DNA from: Saccharothrix sp. NRRL B-16314
GTDB lineage: Bacteria; Actinomycetota; Actinomycetes; Mycobacteriales; Pseudonocardiaceae
Length of the DNA stretch: 64,000 nucleotides
Assembly (NCBI RefSeq): GCF_000716595.1
Contig: NZ_JNXC01000025.1
Location: 1 to 64,000 of the forward strand
Reading direction: 5' to 3'
Shown: piece after piece, positions 26,109 through 34,842 of the stretch
Numbering within the stretch: position 1 is the first letter of the stretch
Layout of the letters: each line of letters begins with the position of its first letter
The notes under the pieces: generated by a model
The model's input: only the letters and a program-made list of their open reading frames with translations
Told to the model about the DNA's origin: nothing
The model's database searches: none
Made by a program: the position numbers and the translations under genes

Positions 26109-26588
26109 TCAGCCTTCGATGATCCGGCGGACGTCCTCAATAGCCTCGGCCGAGCCGATCACGACCAGCACGTCACCCGGGCGCAGCACCTCGGACGGCA
26201 GGGGCGAGGCGAGGACGTCCTCACCGCGCACGATCGCGACCACCGACGCGCCGGTCCGGGTGCGTGCCCGGGTGGACCCCAGCGGCCGGTCGGCGTGTGG
26301 TGAGCCGGCAGGCACGTCCACCCGGCCGGAGATCAGCCCGGGCACCTCCCTGGACAGGTCGGCGAACCGCTCGGCGATGCGCGGGGCACCGAGAATCTCG
26401 GCCACCGCGTCGGCTTCCTCCCTGGTCAACCGCAACAGCGGCCTGCCCTGGTCCGGGTCCTCCTGCGAGTAGGAGACCAGCTCGAACCCGCCCTCGCGGC
26501 GGGCGATCACGCCGATCCGCTCGCCGTCGGCGTTGGTGAACTCGTAGCGCAACCCCACACCGGGCAACAGCACCTCGTTGACGTCCAT
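26109..26588 (-). CDS. TrkA-C domain regulatory subunit (KhtT-like)
   Basis: This 159-residue cytosolic protein has an N-terminal half carrying a small beta-rich domain (VGLRYEFTNADGERIGVIAR). The C-terminal half is a TrkA-C/RCK-C fold: RARTRTGASVVAIVRGEDVL, then LRPGDVLVVIGSAEAIEDV. This is the standard composition of KhtT-type gating subunits that bind the antiporter from the cytosol. The ATG at 26588 was chosen as the first residue of the conserved N-terminus; the longer open frame upstream runs through unrelated sequence. It is transcribed just before the antiporter gene. Confidence 0.87.
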   Translation of the reverse strand: MDVNEVLLPGVGLRYEFTNADGERIGVIARREGGFELVSYSQEDPDQGRPLLRLTREEADAVAEILGAPRIAERFADLSREVPGLISGRVDVPAGSPHADRPLGSTRARTRTGASVVAIVRGEDVLASPLPSEVLRPGDVLVVIGSAEAIEDVRRIIEG

Positions 26589-26879
26589 CGGACCATGATG
26601 ACGCGCGTAGCGTGTGGCACAGGGCGCACCCGGTAACAGCGGCAGTGGTGGCCGAGAGGACCCGGACGACCAGCGCAGCGGCTGTCGACGGTGAGCGCGC
26701 CACACCCGCGGGCACGGCGAGCACGAGTAGGCGGCGGCCGATGGCAGCCGGCACGTCCAGTCCGTGTCCTCGGGACCCCTGCGGCCACGTGCCGCACCGG
26801 CGGTACCGGCCGAGTCCCAGGTCCCGACCGACGTGACCCCATGATCCCTGGCCGCCGAGACGGTCTCGCCGAGTGTTGT

Positions 26880-27000
26880 GGTCGAGAAACCCCTCCCCCA
26901 CAACGAGGAGTCGCGGGCGATGGTGCGCAGCAGGTCGCGTCGGATCACGACCCCGACCAGGCGGTCGCCGGCCACGACGGGCGCTACCCAGTGACCTCGG
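26880..27000 (-). pseudogene. CBS-domain protein fragment
   Basis: The minus frame reads RGHWVAPVVAGDRLVGVVIR and RDLLRTIARD, the second half of a CBS motif. Neither the first half nor a partner CBS domain is intact. It is a relic inside the stress-type block between KhtT-like and flavodoxin genes. The 26589-27042 gap contains nothing else I can support. Confidence 0.6.
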
Positions 27001-27042
27001 CCCTGAACGGTTCCACCGGCCCCGCAGCCCGTCGCCGCCGGG

Positions 27043-27543
27043 TCAGGTTCGGCTGCGGGCCGGAAGGGAACGCGCCCACTCGGCCGCTCGGGCGGGTTCG
27101 CCGACGACGAGTGGGCCGAGCGTGCCACCGACGTGGAAGGATGTCGGCCGGCCCGGCACGGTGCAGTGCAGGGCGCGCAGGCGTTTGGCGATGGCCTTGG
27201 CGGCCGAGCCGGGCAGCCAGCCGGCCTTGACCCTGGTGTCGAAGGCGTGAGCGGTGACGTGGTGGCCGATGGGCGCCAGGGTGTCCAGCCACTCGCGCAC
27301 GCCGCGGCCGGTGGACACCAGCGCGCCGGTCGCCTGGTCGGCGGCGGACTTGCGGGTGGCGGGCCGGCTGAGGCTGAACGCGTGCGTGGGCGCGCCGACG
27401 ACCAGCACTTCGACGTCGTCGGGCAGCACGTCGGGAGCGTCGGAGACCTCCACGACCTCGGCGGCCAGCGCCTCCCCGATCGCCTCGGCGACGGCTCTGG
27501 TGTTGCCGAACATGGATTCGTAGACAACGAGTGACCTGGCCAT
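27043..27543 (-). CDS. Flavodoxin-domain protein
   Basis: This 166-residue FMN-binding protein has a phosphate loop YESMFGNTRAVAEAIGE at residues 8-24 that matches the flavodoxin S/T-x-T/S-G-N-T pattern. A second FMN contact region is VVGAPTHAFSLSRP near residue 49-62. It is likely an electron carrier or an FMN-dependent stress protein of the Hsp-like flavodoxin type common beside universal stress genes in actinomycetes. The start at ATG 27543 precedes the conserved VVYESMFGNT directly. It is divergent from the alcohol dehydrogenase gene. Confidence 0.87.
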   Translation of the reverse strand: MARSLVVYESMFGNTRAVAEAIGEALAAEVVEVSDAPDVLPDDVEVLVVGAPTHAFSLSRPATRKSAADQATGALVSTGRGVREWLDTLAPIGHHVTAHAFDTRVKAGWLPGSAAKAIAKRLRALHCTVPGRPTSFHVGGTLGPLVVGEPARAAEWARSLPARSRT

Positions 27544-27717
27544 GACTGACCACCTTCCTGTCACCTTCCACGGTGCGCCCCCGCCCGGTGGCCCCACAGC
27601 GTCGAACGGTCCTGTGCGCACCGGGACCTTCACCGCAGCCGCCCTGGACCGACGGCTCTGCCTCCCCCTCCACCTACGGGAGGACGCTCGAAGCAGATGG
27701 AGTTCGAGGAGGAAGCC

Positions 27718-28755
27718 ATGAAGGCTCTCGTTTATCGCGGTCCCGGCCGGAGGGCCTGGGAGGACGTGCCGGACCCGGAACTGGTCGACCCGACCGACGC
27801 GATCGTGCGGATCACCGCGGCGACGATCTGCGGCACGGACCTGCACATCCTCAAGGGCGACGTGCCGGAGGTGGAGCCCGGTCGGATCCTGGGCCACGAG
27901 GGCGTGGGCGTGGTGGAGCGGGTCGGTGCGGCGGTCACCGGGATCGAGCCGGGTGACCGGGTGCTGCTGTCGTGCATCAGTGCGTGCGGGCGCTGCTCGT
28001 ACTGCCGCGCAGGTGTGTACGGGCAGTGCTTGGGCGGTGGTGGCTGGGTCCTCGGCCACACGGTGGACGGCACGCACGCGGAGTACGTGAGGGTGCCGTT
28101 CGCGGACACCTCCACCTACCTGCTGCCCGACGGCGTCACCGACGCCGCCGCGGTGATGTTGTCGGACATCCTGCCCACCGCATTCGAGGTCGGCGTGCTC
28201 AACGGCAAGGTCGAGCCGGGGCAGACGGTCGTCATCGTGGGCGCCGGACCGATCGGTCTGGCCGCGATCGAGACCGCTCGCCTGTACAGCCCCGGCCACG
28301 TCGTGGCGGTGGACGTGGCCGAGTCGCGCCTGGAGGCGGCCAAGCTGTTCGGCGCGGACATCACCGTCAACGCGGCCGACGACGTCGAGCGGGTGGTCGC
28401 GGAGCTGACCGGCGGTATGGGCGCTGACCTAGCGGTCGAGGCGGTGGGTGTGCCGGAGACCTTCGAGCTGTGCGCGCGGCTGGTCCGCCCCGGCGGGCGG
28501 GTCGCGAACGTCGGCGTGCACGGCAAGCCCGTGACGCTGCACCTGGAGCAGCTGTGGATTCGCAACGTCACCATCACCACCGGCCTGGTGGACACGGTGA
28601 CCACGCCCACGCTGCTGACGATGCTGGCGAACGGCCGGCTCGACGCCGAGCGGTTCGCCACCCACCACTTCGCGCTGGACGAGATGGACCTCGCGTACGA
28701 CGTGTTCGCACGGGCCGGCGAGACCGGCGCGCTGAAGGTGGTGCTGGCGCGATGA
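27718..28755 (+). CDS. Zinc-dependent alcohol dehydrogenase
   Basis: This 345-residue medium-chain dehydrogenase of the class-III/threonine-dehydrogenase-like type has catalytic zinc ligands in ICGTDLHILKG (Cys) and GHEGVGVVERVG (His-Glu), near residues 38 and 62. A structural zinc lobe with four cysteines is CGRCSYCRAGVYGQC near 93-107. The cofactor Rossmann motif is VVIVGAGPIGLAAIE near 170-184. ATG 27718 has GGAGGAAG 4-5 nt upstream; the earlier ATG at 27697 overlaps this binding site. It overlaps the first codons of a decayed pyruvate formate-lyase gene (ATGA), which suggests a former acetyl-CoA/acetaldehyde/ethanol fermentation operon. Confidence 0.92.
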   Translation: MKALVYRGPGRRAWEDVPDPELVDPTDAIVRITAATICGTDLHILKGDVPEVEPGRILGHEGVGVVERVGAAVTGIEPGDRVLLSCISACGRCSYCRAGVYGQCLGGGGWVLGHTVDGTHAEYVRVPFADTSTYLLPDGVTDAAAVMLSDILPTAFEVGVLNGKVEPGQTVVIVGAGPIGLAAIETARLYSPGHVVAVDVAESRLEAAKLFGADITVNAADDVERVVAELTGGMGADLAVEAVGVPETFELCARLVRPGGRVANVGVHGKPVTLHLEQLWIRNVTITTGLVDTVTTPTLLTMLANGRLDAERFATHHFALDEMDLAYDVFARAGETGALKVVLAR

Positions 28756-29268
28756 CCTCGGTGGAGGAGCGCCTCGACGAGTGGACCGGGTTCCGCGGCG
28801 ATCACTGGCGGCACGACATCGACGTGCGGGGTTCATCCAGGGACATGGCCGGTCTGTTCGCCGAGAAACGCAGGCGCGGCATCCTGACGTGGACGTGCAC
28901 ACGCCGTCCACCATCACCTCCCACCGTCCCGGCTACCTCGACCGGGCGCAGGAGCTGATCGTCGGGTTGCAGACCGAGACGCCGCTCAAGCGGGCCATCA
29001 TGCTCAACGGTGGACTGCGGATGGTGGAGACGAACATGGCGGCTTACGGCTACGAGCTCGACCCCGCAGTCGAACGGTCTTCACCAAGTACCGCAAGACG
29101 CACAACGACGGCGTGTTCGACGCCTCCACCGAGCAGATCAAGCGCGCCCGTCGTACGGGCGTCATCACCGGCCTGCCGGATGCCTACGGGCGCGGTCGGA
29201 TCATCGGTGACTACAGGCGCGTGACGCTGTACGGCGTGAACCGGCTGGTCGAAGTCAAACGCACCTAG
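28752..29268 (+). pseudogene. pflB: Pyruvate formate-lyase (formate C-acetyltransferase) remnant
   Basis: ATG 28752 opens RLDEWTGFRGDHWRHDIDVR as in PflB N-termini. A frameshift and deletion near 28830 lead to [17 protein letters not shown] and APLK-like [15 protein letters not shown]. Another shift leads to [33 protein letters not shown] and a stop at 29266-29268. Full PflB is about 750 residues; here only about 170 codons covering N-terminal motifs remain and the glycyl-radical domain is missing. Its start overlaps the intact alcohol dehydrogenase. Confidence 0.85.
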
Positions 29269-29590
29269 GTCGTGGTGCCGACAGAGGTCGAGACCGTGAC
29301 CAGCCGGTTCTGGCCGTCATAGCCGAACGACGAGCCGCCTGAGGGCCCGGTGGCGGCGATGATGTTGCCGCGGTCGTCGTAGCCGTAGGCGTTCATCCCG
29401 CTGGCAGCGCTGGCCGAGGTCATCCTGCCCGTCAGGTCGTAGCCGAATGCCCGGTCCGGTGTCGCCACCGACGCGCCCGACCCGGTCTGCTGCACCAGGT
29501 TGCCCAGCGAGTCGTAAGTGTTGGTGATGCTCACGCCGCCCGGCTTGGTGAGTGCCGAAACACGACCGGCCGCGTCAGCGAAGGTGATCC
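29265..29590 (-). pseudogene. RHS/YD-repeat protein fragment
   Basis: The minus frame carries three YD-type repeats (ITNTYDSLGNLVQQTG, FGYDLTGRMTSA, YGYDDRGNIIAATG, FGYDGQNRLVTV), the shell repeat of RHS polymorphic toxins. It ends abruptly at a TAG that shares a CTAG with the stop of the PFL relic. No secretion module or toxin tip is present, so it is an orphan internal piece. Confidence 0.75.
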
Positions 29591-29905
29591 GCCGCGCTGG
29601 TAGACCGGCAGGCAGGTCCAGCGCGTCTTCCCGGCGCGAGCGAGGGGTGGTCCTCGTCCTGGTGTTGGTGTACGTCCTGGTGTGCACAGGTAGGTAACGG
29701 GAGTACGTGCACAGCGGCGGCCCGGTAGTGGTGTAGGCCAGGTGTAGGCCGACGTCGAGTTCGGCCGTAGCGGCAAGCCTGAGTGCACCGCGCAGTCCGC
29801 ACGGCGTGACCGGATGTCGGCCGGGTCGGCGGGGATTACGCGGGCGGTGCGGTGTCGGCGATCGAGGTGTCGGTCAACGTGACGTGGCTCGGGTGAGCCC
29901 TTCTC
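29591..29905. other. Intergenic, nothing recognised
   Basis: About 315 bases upstream of the YD fragment. The minus frames give basic, repetitive sequence (TRTYTNTRTRTTPR) caused by a GT-rich tract (29650-29690). No gene or signal is supported. Confidence 0.4.
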
Positions 29906-30559
29906 TCAGCAGTCCGAGGTGGGGCATGGACGCCGGGCCGCCGCGTCGGTGAGCAGTCGCAGAGCGCCGTCGCGGCCCTCGCCGGACGGCATGCCTGCCG
30001 GCTTGGCGCCGATGTCGGCCCCGCCGTACTCGATCAACAGCGTCAGGTTCGCGTCGACGGCCCGGATCCGGGTGTAGCTCTCGACACCGTTGGGGCGCTG
30101 CATGATGTCGCCGTCATCGAGGCCAAGCGCCGTGATGTCCGGCACCCGGGCCTGCGGGTCCGACGCGAGCCAGTCCCGGGCGAGGTCGGTGCCCGACTGA
30201 CCGTCGCCCGCGTGGTGGCGCATAGCCGTGACCAGGACATAGCGGTAGGCGGGCGTGCCCGGAGTGTCCGGCGCAAACTCGTCGTACGGCGCAATCGGCA
30301 CGCTGTCGGACCCGCCGAACTGGTGGTGGCACGTGGTCTTGTCGACCCGGTCGGTCAACTCTCGGCCCGACTGTTGACGCAGACGCGACGCCGTCTCAGC
30401 GAGGCCGCCGGCGAGCGCCGCGATCGTCACCGGGTCCACGAGATCACACGCCTCGACGAGCACGCCGTACTCGCCGTCGTCGGCCTGCTCACCACCTGCC
30501 GACGAACAGGCCGAGACACCAGTTGCCAACAACAGGGCGACGACTCCCAGTCTCACCAT
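29906..30559 (-). CDS. DUF3558-like lipoprotein
   Basis: This 217-residue exported lipoprotein has an N-terminal hydrophobic stretch ending in the lipobox TGVSACSS, with lipidated Cys near residue 18. The mature domain has paired cysteines (EACDLVDP near 38, TTCHHQFG near 97, and CPTSDC at the end) and the EACDLVDPxTIAAL opening of DUF3558 proteins. These are cell-envelope lipoproteins of unknown function frequent in Pseudonocardiaceae and mycobacteria. It is monocistronic, next to an ISL3 remnant. Confidence 0.8.
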   Translation of the reverse strand: MVRLGVVALLLATGVSACSSAGGEQADDGEYGVLVEACDLVDPVTIAALAGGLAETASRLRQQSGRELTDRVDKTTCHHQFGGSDSVPIAPYDEFAPDTPGTPAYRYVLVTAMRHHAGDGQSGTDLARDWLASDPQARVPDITALGLDDGDIMQRPNGVESYTRIRAVDANLTLLIEYGGADIGAKPAGMPSGEGRDGALRLLTDAAARRPCPTSDC

Positions 30560-30635
30560 GCCGGAAACCCTAGCGGTGCCTGAACCACGTCATGCCCACG
30601 GTGTATCCGGCGTTCCCGCGCCGCGCCAGACCCCG

Positions 30636-30790
30636 GTCCGGCCCGTCCGCCGGGCACGGACGTTCGCGGAGCAGGTGGCGGGACCGACCAACCCGCACAC
30701 CCGGTACACGCCGCCGCTGCGCGATGCGTTGGCCTCGGTCGCCGCAGTGATGGCGGCCCGCCTGGGTGCCCGGCTGACGGCCTGGACCCT
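30636..30790 (+). pseudogene. ISL3-family transposase fragment
   Basis: The plus frame reads RTFAEQVAGPTNPHTRYTPP then LRDALASVAAVMAARLGARL, matching the region after the zinc-binding domain of ISL3 transposases. Nothing else of the element remains. It marks the left edge of the biosynthetic cluster. Confidence 0.65.
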
Positions 30791-30984
30791 CACGTCTCAA
30801 GTGGACATTACAGAAGGCGGCGCGCACGGCGTCATCCTCCAACGCCGGCGGTGAGCCCCCTCGGCCACGAAGACCGTGTGTGGGGGCTCCGCGCACACCT
30901 CGTCCACACCGGACACGACCGCCACGACCTCGGGGGCGTCACCATGGCGATGACGAGCCGGCGGAGAACACCGGCAGGTGACCC

Positions 30985-32238
30985 TCATGGATCCGGCCGG
31001 ACCTCGATGCGCACGAGGTCTGCCGCCTTCTCGGCCCGCCGCAGGGCCTCGGTCGGGCTGTCCGCGGTCGCCATCACCAGGCCCGAGCGGTCCCACGAGC
31101 TGCGCAGCCCGGTGAACCGGTGCCCGGCCCCGACCTGGATGTCCACCAGGAACACGCCTTCGACCTCGCGAGCCTGCTCGACGCCCAGCACGGCGTCGAT
31201 CACACCGGGCTCCATCGGAACGAACCGGACGGCCGCCCCGCGCGCGGCGCGGCGCGGAGGCTCGGGGGGCGACTCGCCGCGCATCACGGTGAAGTACGCG
31301 CGGAGCAAGTCCATCGGGTAGGCCCGGTGGATGATCTCCAGGATGCCGTCCCCCGGAATCCTGCCCGCGCACTCGACCAGGTGTGGCACGCCGTCGGCGA
31401 CGATCCACTCGCAGTGCACGATGCCGTCGGCGAACCCGACCGCCTCGACCACCCGGCGGGTCTGCTCCCCCAGCTCCCCGGCGAGATCGTCGGGGATGTC
31501 GGCGGGCACGACGTGGGCCAGCTCCACCGGCCGCGGACCCGGGTAGAGCTGCTTGCCCGTGACGTTGACGAACAACGGCCGTCCGCCGCGGACAAGCATC
31601 TCGACGCTGTACTCGGGCCCGGACACGTACCGTTCGACCAGCATGCGCAGTTCCATCGGCCGGTCGGGGACGAAGATGCCCTCGTCCTGCTCGGCACAAC
31701 TCGCCCAGGCCCCGCCTGCCTCGGCGGGGTCGTGGATGATCTGCGTCCCCACCGAGGCCTGCCGGTTCACCGGTTTGAGCACCACCGGGCCGGGGTGGGC
31801 GCGCATGAACGTCAGCACGTCCTCGGCGCAGGACACCGCGGTGCTCTCCGGGTTGCGCACTCCGGCAGCCGCGCTGACCTTCCGCAGCAGGGCCTTGTCC
31901 CGCAGGATCTGCGCGGCGCCGAGGCTCGCGCCCGGCAGACCGTAGCGCTCGGCGAGCCGGGCGGCGAACGGGGTGGCGTACTCGATCAGCGGGACCACCG
32001 CGACCGGGTTCAGGTCGCGGTGGGTCGCGTAGAAGGTGTCGGCCGCGCCCAGCGCGGCGTACTCCCACTCGATCAGCTCCCGGACCAGGGCGGTCTCGGC
32101 CAGTCGCCGGTGAAGGGACCGCTTGCGGATGACATCCGGCTCCTCGAGCAGGATGACCGAGCCGTCGGGTTCGGTCTCGCCCAGCGCGGCGAGCACCGGG
32201 GTCACGAACCCGACGACCAGTACCGGCCGCTCAGTCAT
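30985..32238 (-). CDS. ATP-grasp amide ligase (BGC)
   Basis: This 417-residue ATP-grasp protein has a pre-ATP-grasp Rossmann-like start (PVLVVGFVTPVLAALG). The ATP-binding beta-strand is GPVVLKPVNRQASVGTQII (about residues 148-166), with the metal/ATP loop DGIVHCEWIVADGVPHLVE (about 271-289). Such enzymes activate a carboxylate as acyl phosphate and form an amide or peptide bond. It is the last gene of the operon and overlaps the flavoenzyme gene by 8 nt. It is the second ATP-grasp ligase in the cluster; with no NRPS present, the two ligases are the likely assembly machinery. The substrates are unknown; an amino acid plus a hydrazine unit is an inference from context. Confidence 0.88.
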   Translation of the reverse strand: MTERPVLVVGFVTPVLAALGETEPDGSVILLEEPDVIRKRSLHRRLAETALVRELIEWEYAALGAADTFYATHRDLNPVAVVPLIEYATPFAARLAERYGLPGASLGAAQILRDKALLRKVSAAAGVRNPESTAVSCAEDVLTFMRAHPGPVVLKPVNRQASVGTQIIHDPAEAGGAWASCAEQDEGIFVPDRPMELRMLVERYVSGPEYSVEMLVRGGRPLFVNVTGKQLYPGPRPVELAHVVPADIPDDLAGELGEQTRRVVEAVGFADGIVHCEWIVADGVPHLVECAGRIPGDGILEIIHRAYPMDLLRAYFTVMRGESPPEPPRRAARGAAVRFVPMEPGVIDAVLGVEQAREVEGVFLVDIQVGAGHRFTGLRSSWDRSGLVMATADSPTEALRRAEKAADLVRIEVRPDP

Positions 32239-33529
32239 CTGCCTGTCCGCTGTCCGGGCCGGACTTGGTCTTGGGCTTGGACTCGGTCTTGGGCTTGTCC
32301 ACGATGCCGAGCATGAACCGCATGGATGGCTTGGCGCCGACCAGGTGCGCGCCGACCGTCTGGGTCACCCGGTCCCGCGCGGTCGGGTGCATGGCCATCG
32401 TCGTCGTGTCGCGCAGCCACCGGTTCATGGGGTCGCCCGAGCGGATCGCGGCGGTGCCGAGCAGGTCGCAGAGCCGCATCACGACCCGCTTGGCCATCTG
32501 GAAGGCCTGCCACCCGGTCAGGGCGGGGGCGACCCGCTCGTCGGGGGTGAGGTCGTCCAGGGTGCCGATGCCGTCCGCGGTGACCTCCCACTGCCGCTCC
32601 AGCGCCCGGTACACCCCGGCGCGGGTGGTGCTGTAGTCGGCCTCGCACTCGGCCAGCGTGATCTGGATGTGTTCGTTGTCCTTCCAGGCGAGGCCGCTCA
32701 TCCGCCACGGCGAGCCCTTGAGCATGTCGACCCGCTCGATGGCGAGCCCGCGCACGTAGTCCAGCGCGGCCCGCGCCGTGCCGAGCGGGACGCCGCACAT
32801 GCTGCGCTGGATCACGTCCGGCTGCACCAGTGGCCCGTTGGGGACTTTCGGGTTGTCGAAGGTCAGGGTGTGGTTCTCCGGCACGAACACGTCGGTGATC
32901 GTGTAGTCGGAGCTGCCGCTGCCGCACAGGCCGAGGGTGTGCCAGTTGTCGATGGGCTCGATCTGCTCGCCCGGCACCATGAACAGCCTCGACTCGTGCG
33001 GGTTGCTGCCGTCCGGGCTGGCGTAGGGCTCGCCGTTCTCGAACACCATCGCCCCGGAGGCCACCCAGTCGGCATGGGTCGAGCCGCTGCCGAAGGACCA
33101 CCGGCCGGTGAGCCGGTAACCGCCGGGCACCCGCTCCGCGTGCCCGGTGACCGGGAGCACGCCCGCGGAGTGCATGTCGATGCTGGGGAACATCCTGCGC
33201 GCCTCGTCCTGGTCGAGGAAGTTGGCGTGCAGCCCGATGTCCGAGCCCAGCTTGGCGCACCAGCCCACGGACGCGTCGCCGTAGGCGAGTGCCTCGATCA
33301 CCTCGGTCTGCTCCATCGAGGTCATCTCAGGACCGCCCCAGGCCCGGCTGAAGCCGATCCGGAACACGCCTGCGTCGCGCAGCATCTGCACCACGTCCGC
33401 GGGCAGGCTCCGGTTCGCTTCGATCTCCGCGGCCCGCGCACGCAGGACCGGCGCGAGCGCCTTGGCGTTGGCGAGGATCTGCGCGCCCGTCATCGGCGTG
33501 TCGGTGCGGGTCGGCTCTGTCATGGTCAT
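32231..33529 (-). CDS. Acyl-CoA-dehydrogenase-fold flavin enzyme (group D monooxygenase-like)
   Basis: This 432-residue protein has the acyl-CoA dehydrogenase/HpaB-like fold: an N-terminal helical part with LRDAGVFRIGFSRAWGGPEM, a beta-barrel with GYRLTGRWSFGSGSTHADW and LGLCGSGSSDYTITDVFVP (about 145-240), and a helical C-terminus. In biosynthetic clusters this family often acts as a reduced-flavin-dependent N- or C-oxygenase rather than a CoA ester dehydrogenase. The ATG at 33529 overlaps the upstream ligase stop (ATGA). The C-terminal tail (KPKTESKPKTKSGPDSG) is lysine-rich and disordered. A separate flavin reductase is not seen in the window. Confidence 0.83.
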   Translation of the reverse strand: MTMTEPTRTDTPMTGAQILANAKALAPVLRARAAEIEANRSLPADVVQMLRDAGVFRIGFSRAWGGPEMTSMEQTEVIEALAYGDASVGWCAKLGSDIGLHANFLDQDEARRMFPSIDMHSAGVLPVTGHAERVPGGYRLTGRWSFGSGSTHADWVASGAMVFENGEPYASPDGSNPHESRLFMVPGEQIEPIDNWHTLGLCGSGSSDYTITDVFVPENHTLTFDNPKVPNGPLVQPDVIQRSMCGVPLGTARAALDYVRGLAIERVDMLKGSPWRMSGLAWKDNEHIQITLAECEADYSTTRAGVYRALERQWEVTADGIGTLDDLTPDERVAPALTGWQAFQMAKRVVMRLCDLLGTAAIRSGDPMNRWLRDTTTMAMHPTARDRVTQTVGAHLVGAKPSMRFMLGIVDKPKTESKPKTKSGPDSGQADD

Positions 33530-34842
33530 TCGATGACTCCCTCTTGTTCGTCGACGTCGAGCAGGCCCGCAGGCATCTCGAACGCGGTTCCGGGTGCCGG
33601 CGGGTCCACCGGATCGGCGTCGATGCGCACCATGTCGGCGGCCTCGTCCAGTCGCGTCGCGCAGGTCTCGCGGTCGTCGGCCTCGCACACCACGAACGAG
33701 TGCCGGGCCAGATAGCCCCCGGGGGGCAGCCTCAGGGTGGTACCCGGGTCGATCATCGGCGACGCGAGGACCAGTCCAGGAGCCTCGGCCGGGACGCTGA
33801 CACCGTGGACGAGGCAGTCGTGGTCGGGGTATCCGAACCGGATGCCCGCGACCGCGTTCCGGGTGGGGGTGATCGTGGGACGGTGCCCGGTGGCGACGGA
33901 GAACAGGACCTCACCGGGGTCGATGCCGGTCGCGGTCCGGCCGAGGAACGGGATCAGGTCGCCGCCGAGCCTGCCGTTCACCTCGATGATCAGCGGGCCC
34001 CGCTCGGTCAGTCGGACCTCGGAGTGGGTGATGCCGTCTTCGACGCCGAGTGCGCGGTGCGCCCGCGCCAGGACGTCCATCAGCTCGGCGTCACGCAGCA
34101 GCGGGTCGTCCGCGTCGACGATGTGCCCGGTCTCCTCGAAGTACGGCTGGTCGCCGGTCTGCTTGCGGGCCACGAACATCGGCAGGTACTCGCCCTTGTG
34201 CACGGCCGCATCGATGCTGATCTCCTCGCCGCCGGCGTAGCCCTCCACGATCGCGCCCCCGCCGTAGCGACTCCGGTCGACCGTGGCCGCGCCCATGGCG
34301 ACACCGAACGCGGCATCCAGTTCGGACTCGTCGGCCGCGAACACCACCCCGATGCTGGCGCCCATAGCCCTTGGCTTGAGCACGAGCGGATAGCCGATCC
34401 GGGCAGCCGCGGCACGCGCTTCGTCGAGGTTGGTGGTCAGGGCGTAACCCGGTTGCGGCAGTCCTTCCGCGGTCAGCACGGCCCGGGTCCGGCTCTTGTC
34501 GCGGCAGCCCCGGACACCGTCCACGCCGAGGCCGGGGACGCCCAGCTCGGCGGCGAGTTCGCCCGCGGCGAGCACGACCGGCTCGTCCCAGCACATCAGG
34601 CCGACGATCCGGTGCTCCCGGGCGACCTCCCGGGCCGCGGCGCGCATCTCGTCCGGGTCGAACACGTCCGTGTGGATGATCCGGTCGAAGTACGCGTGCT
34701 GCCAGGTGGGCTTGAGGTTGTTCAGCAGCACCATGCCGAGCCCGGCCGTCCGGGCGCATCGGTGGATGGACGCGACCAGGTACTCGCGGTACAGCCGCAG
34801 CCCGCTCCCGATGACCAGCAGCACACCATCGGATTCCCTCAT
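33526..34842 (-). CDS. ATP-grasp amino-acid ligase (BGC)
   Basis: This 438-residue ATP-grasp ligase carries YPLVLKPRAMGASIGVVFA (about residues 152-170) as ATP-binding strand and loop, and LTERGPLIIEVNGRLGGDLI (about 282-301) as the Mg-binding EVNGRLGG motif. These features are typical of L-amino-acid ligases (BacD/RimK-like) that join free amino acids. Its start overlaps the exporter stop (ATGA) and its end overlaps the next gene. It probably catalyses one of two amide bond formations in the pathway. Confidence 0.9.
   Translation of the reverse strand: MRESDGVLLVIGSGLRLYREYLVASIHRCARTAGLGMVLLNNLKPTWQHAYFDRIIHTDVFDPDEMRAAAREVAREHRIVGLMCWDEPVVLAAGELAAELGVPGLGVDGVRGCRDKSRTRAVLTAEGLPQPGYALTTNLDEARAAAARIGYPLVLKPRAMGASIGVVFAADESELDAAFGVAMGAATVDRSRYGGGAIVEGYAGGEEISIDAAVHKGEYLPMFVARKQTGDQPYFEETGHIVDADDPLLRDAELMDVLARAHRALGVEDGITHSEVRLTERGPLIIEVNGRLGGDLIPFLGRTATGIDPGEVLFSVATGHRPTITPTRNAVAGIRFGYPDHDCLVHGVSVPAEAPGLVLASPMIDPGTTLRLPPGGYLARHSFVVCEADDRETCATRLDEAADMVRIDADPVDPPAPGTAFEMPAGLLDVDEQEGVIE

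Noticed and set aside
24631..26472. 613-codon plus open frame over the KhtU-like antiporter
   Set aside because: Composition is repetitive Gln/Arg/Gly, typical of the antisense frame of a hydrophobic protein; the minus frame has clear CPA2 features.
26109..27527. 472-codon minus frame as a single protein
   Set aside because: It merges shadow sequence, a CBS relic and the real TrkA-C gene; the true gene starts at 26588.
29650..29700. Possible toxin tip upstream of the YD repeats
   Set aside because: The sequence is a GT-rich low-complexity tract and on the wrong (N-terminal) side of the repeats.
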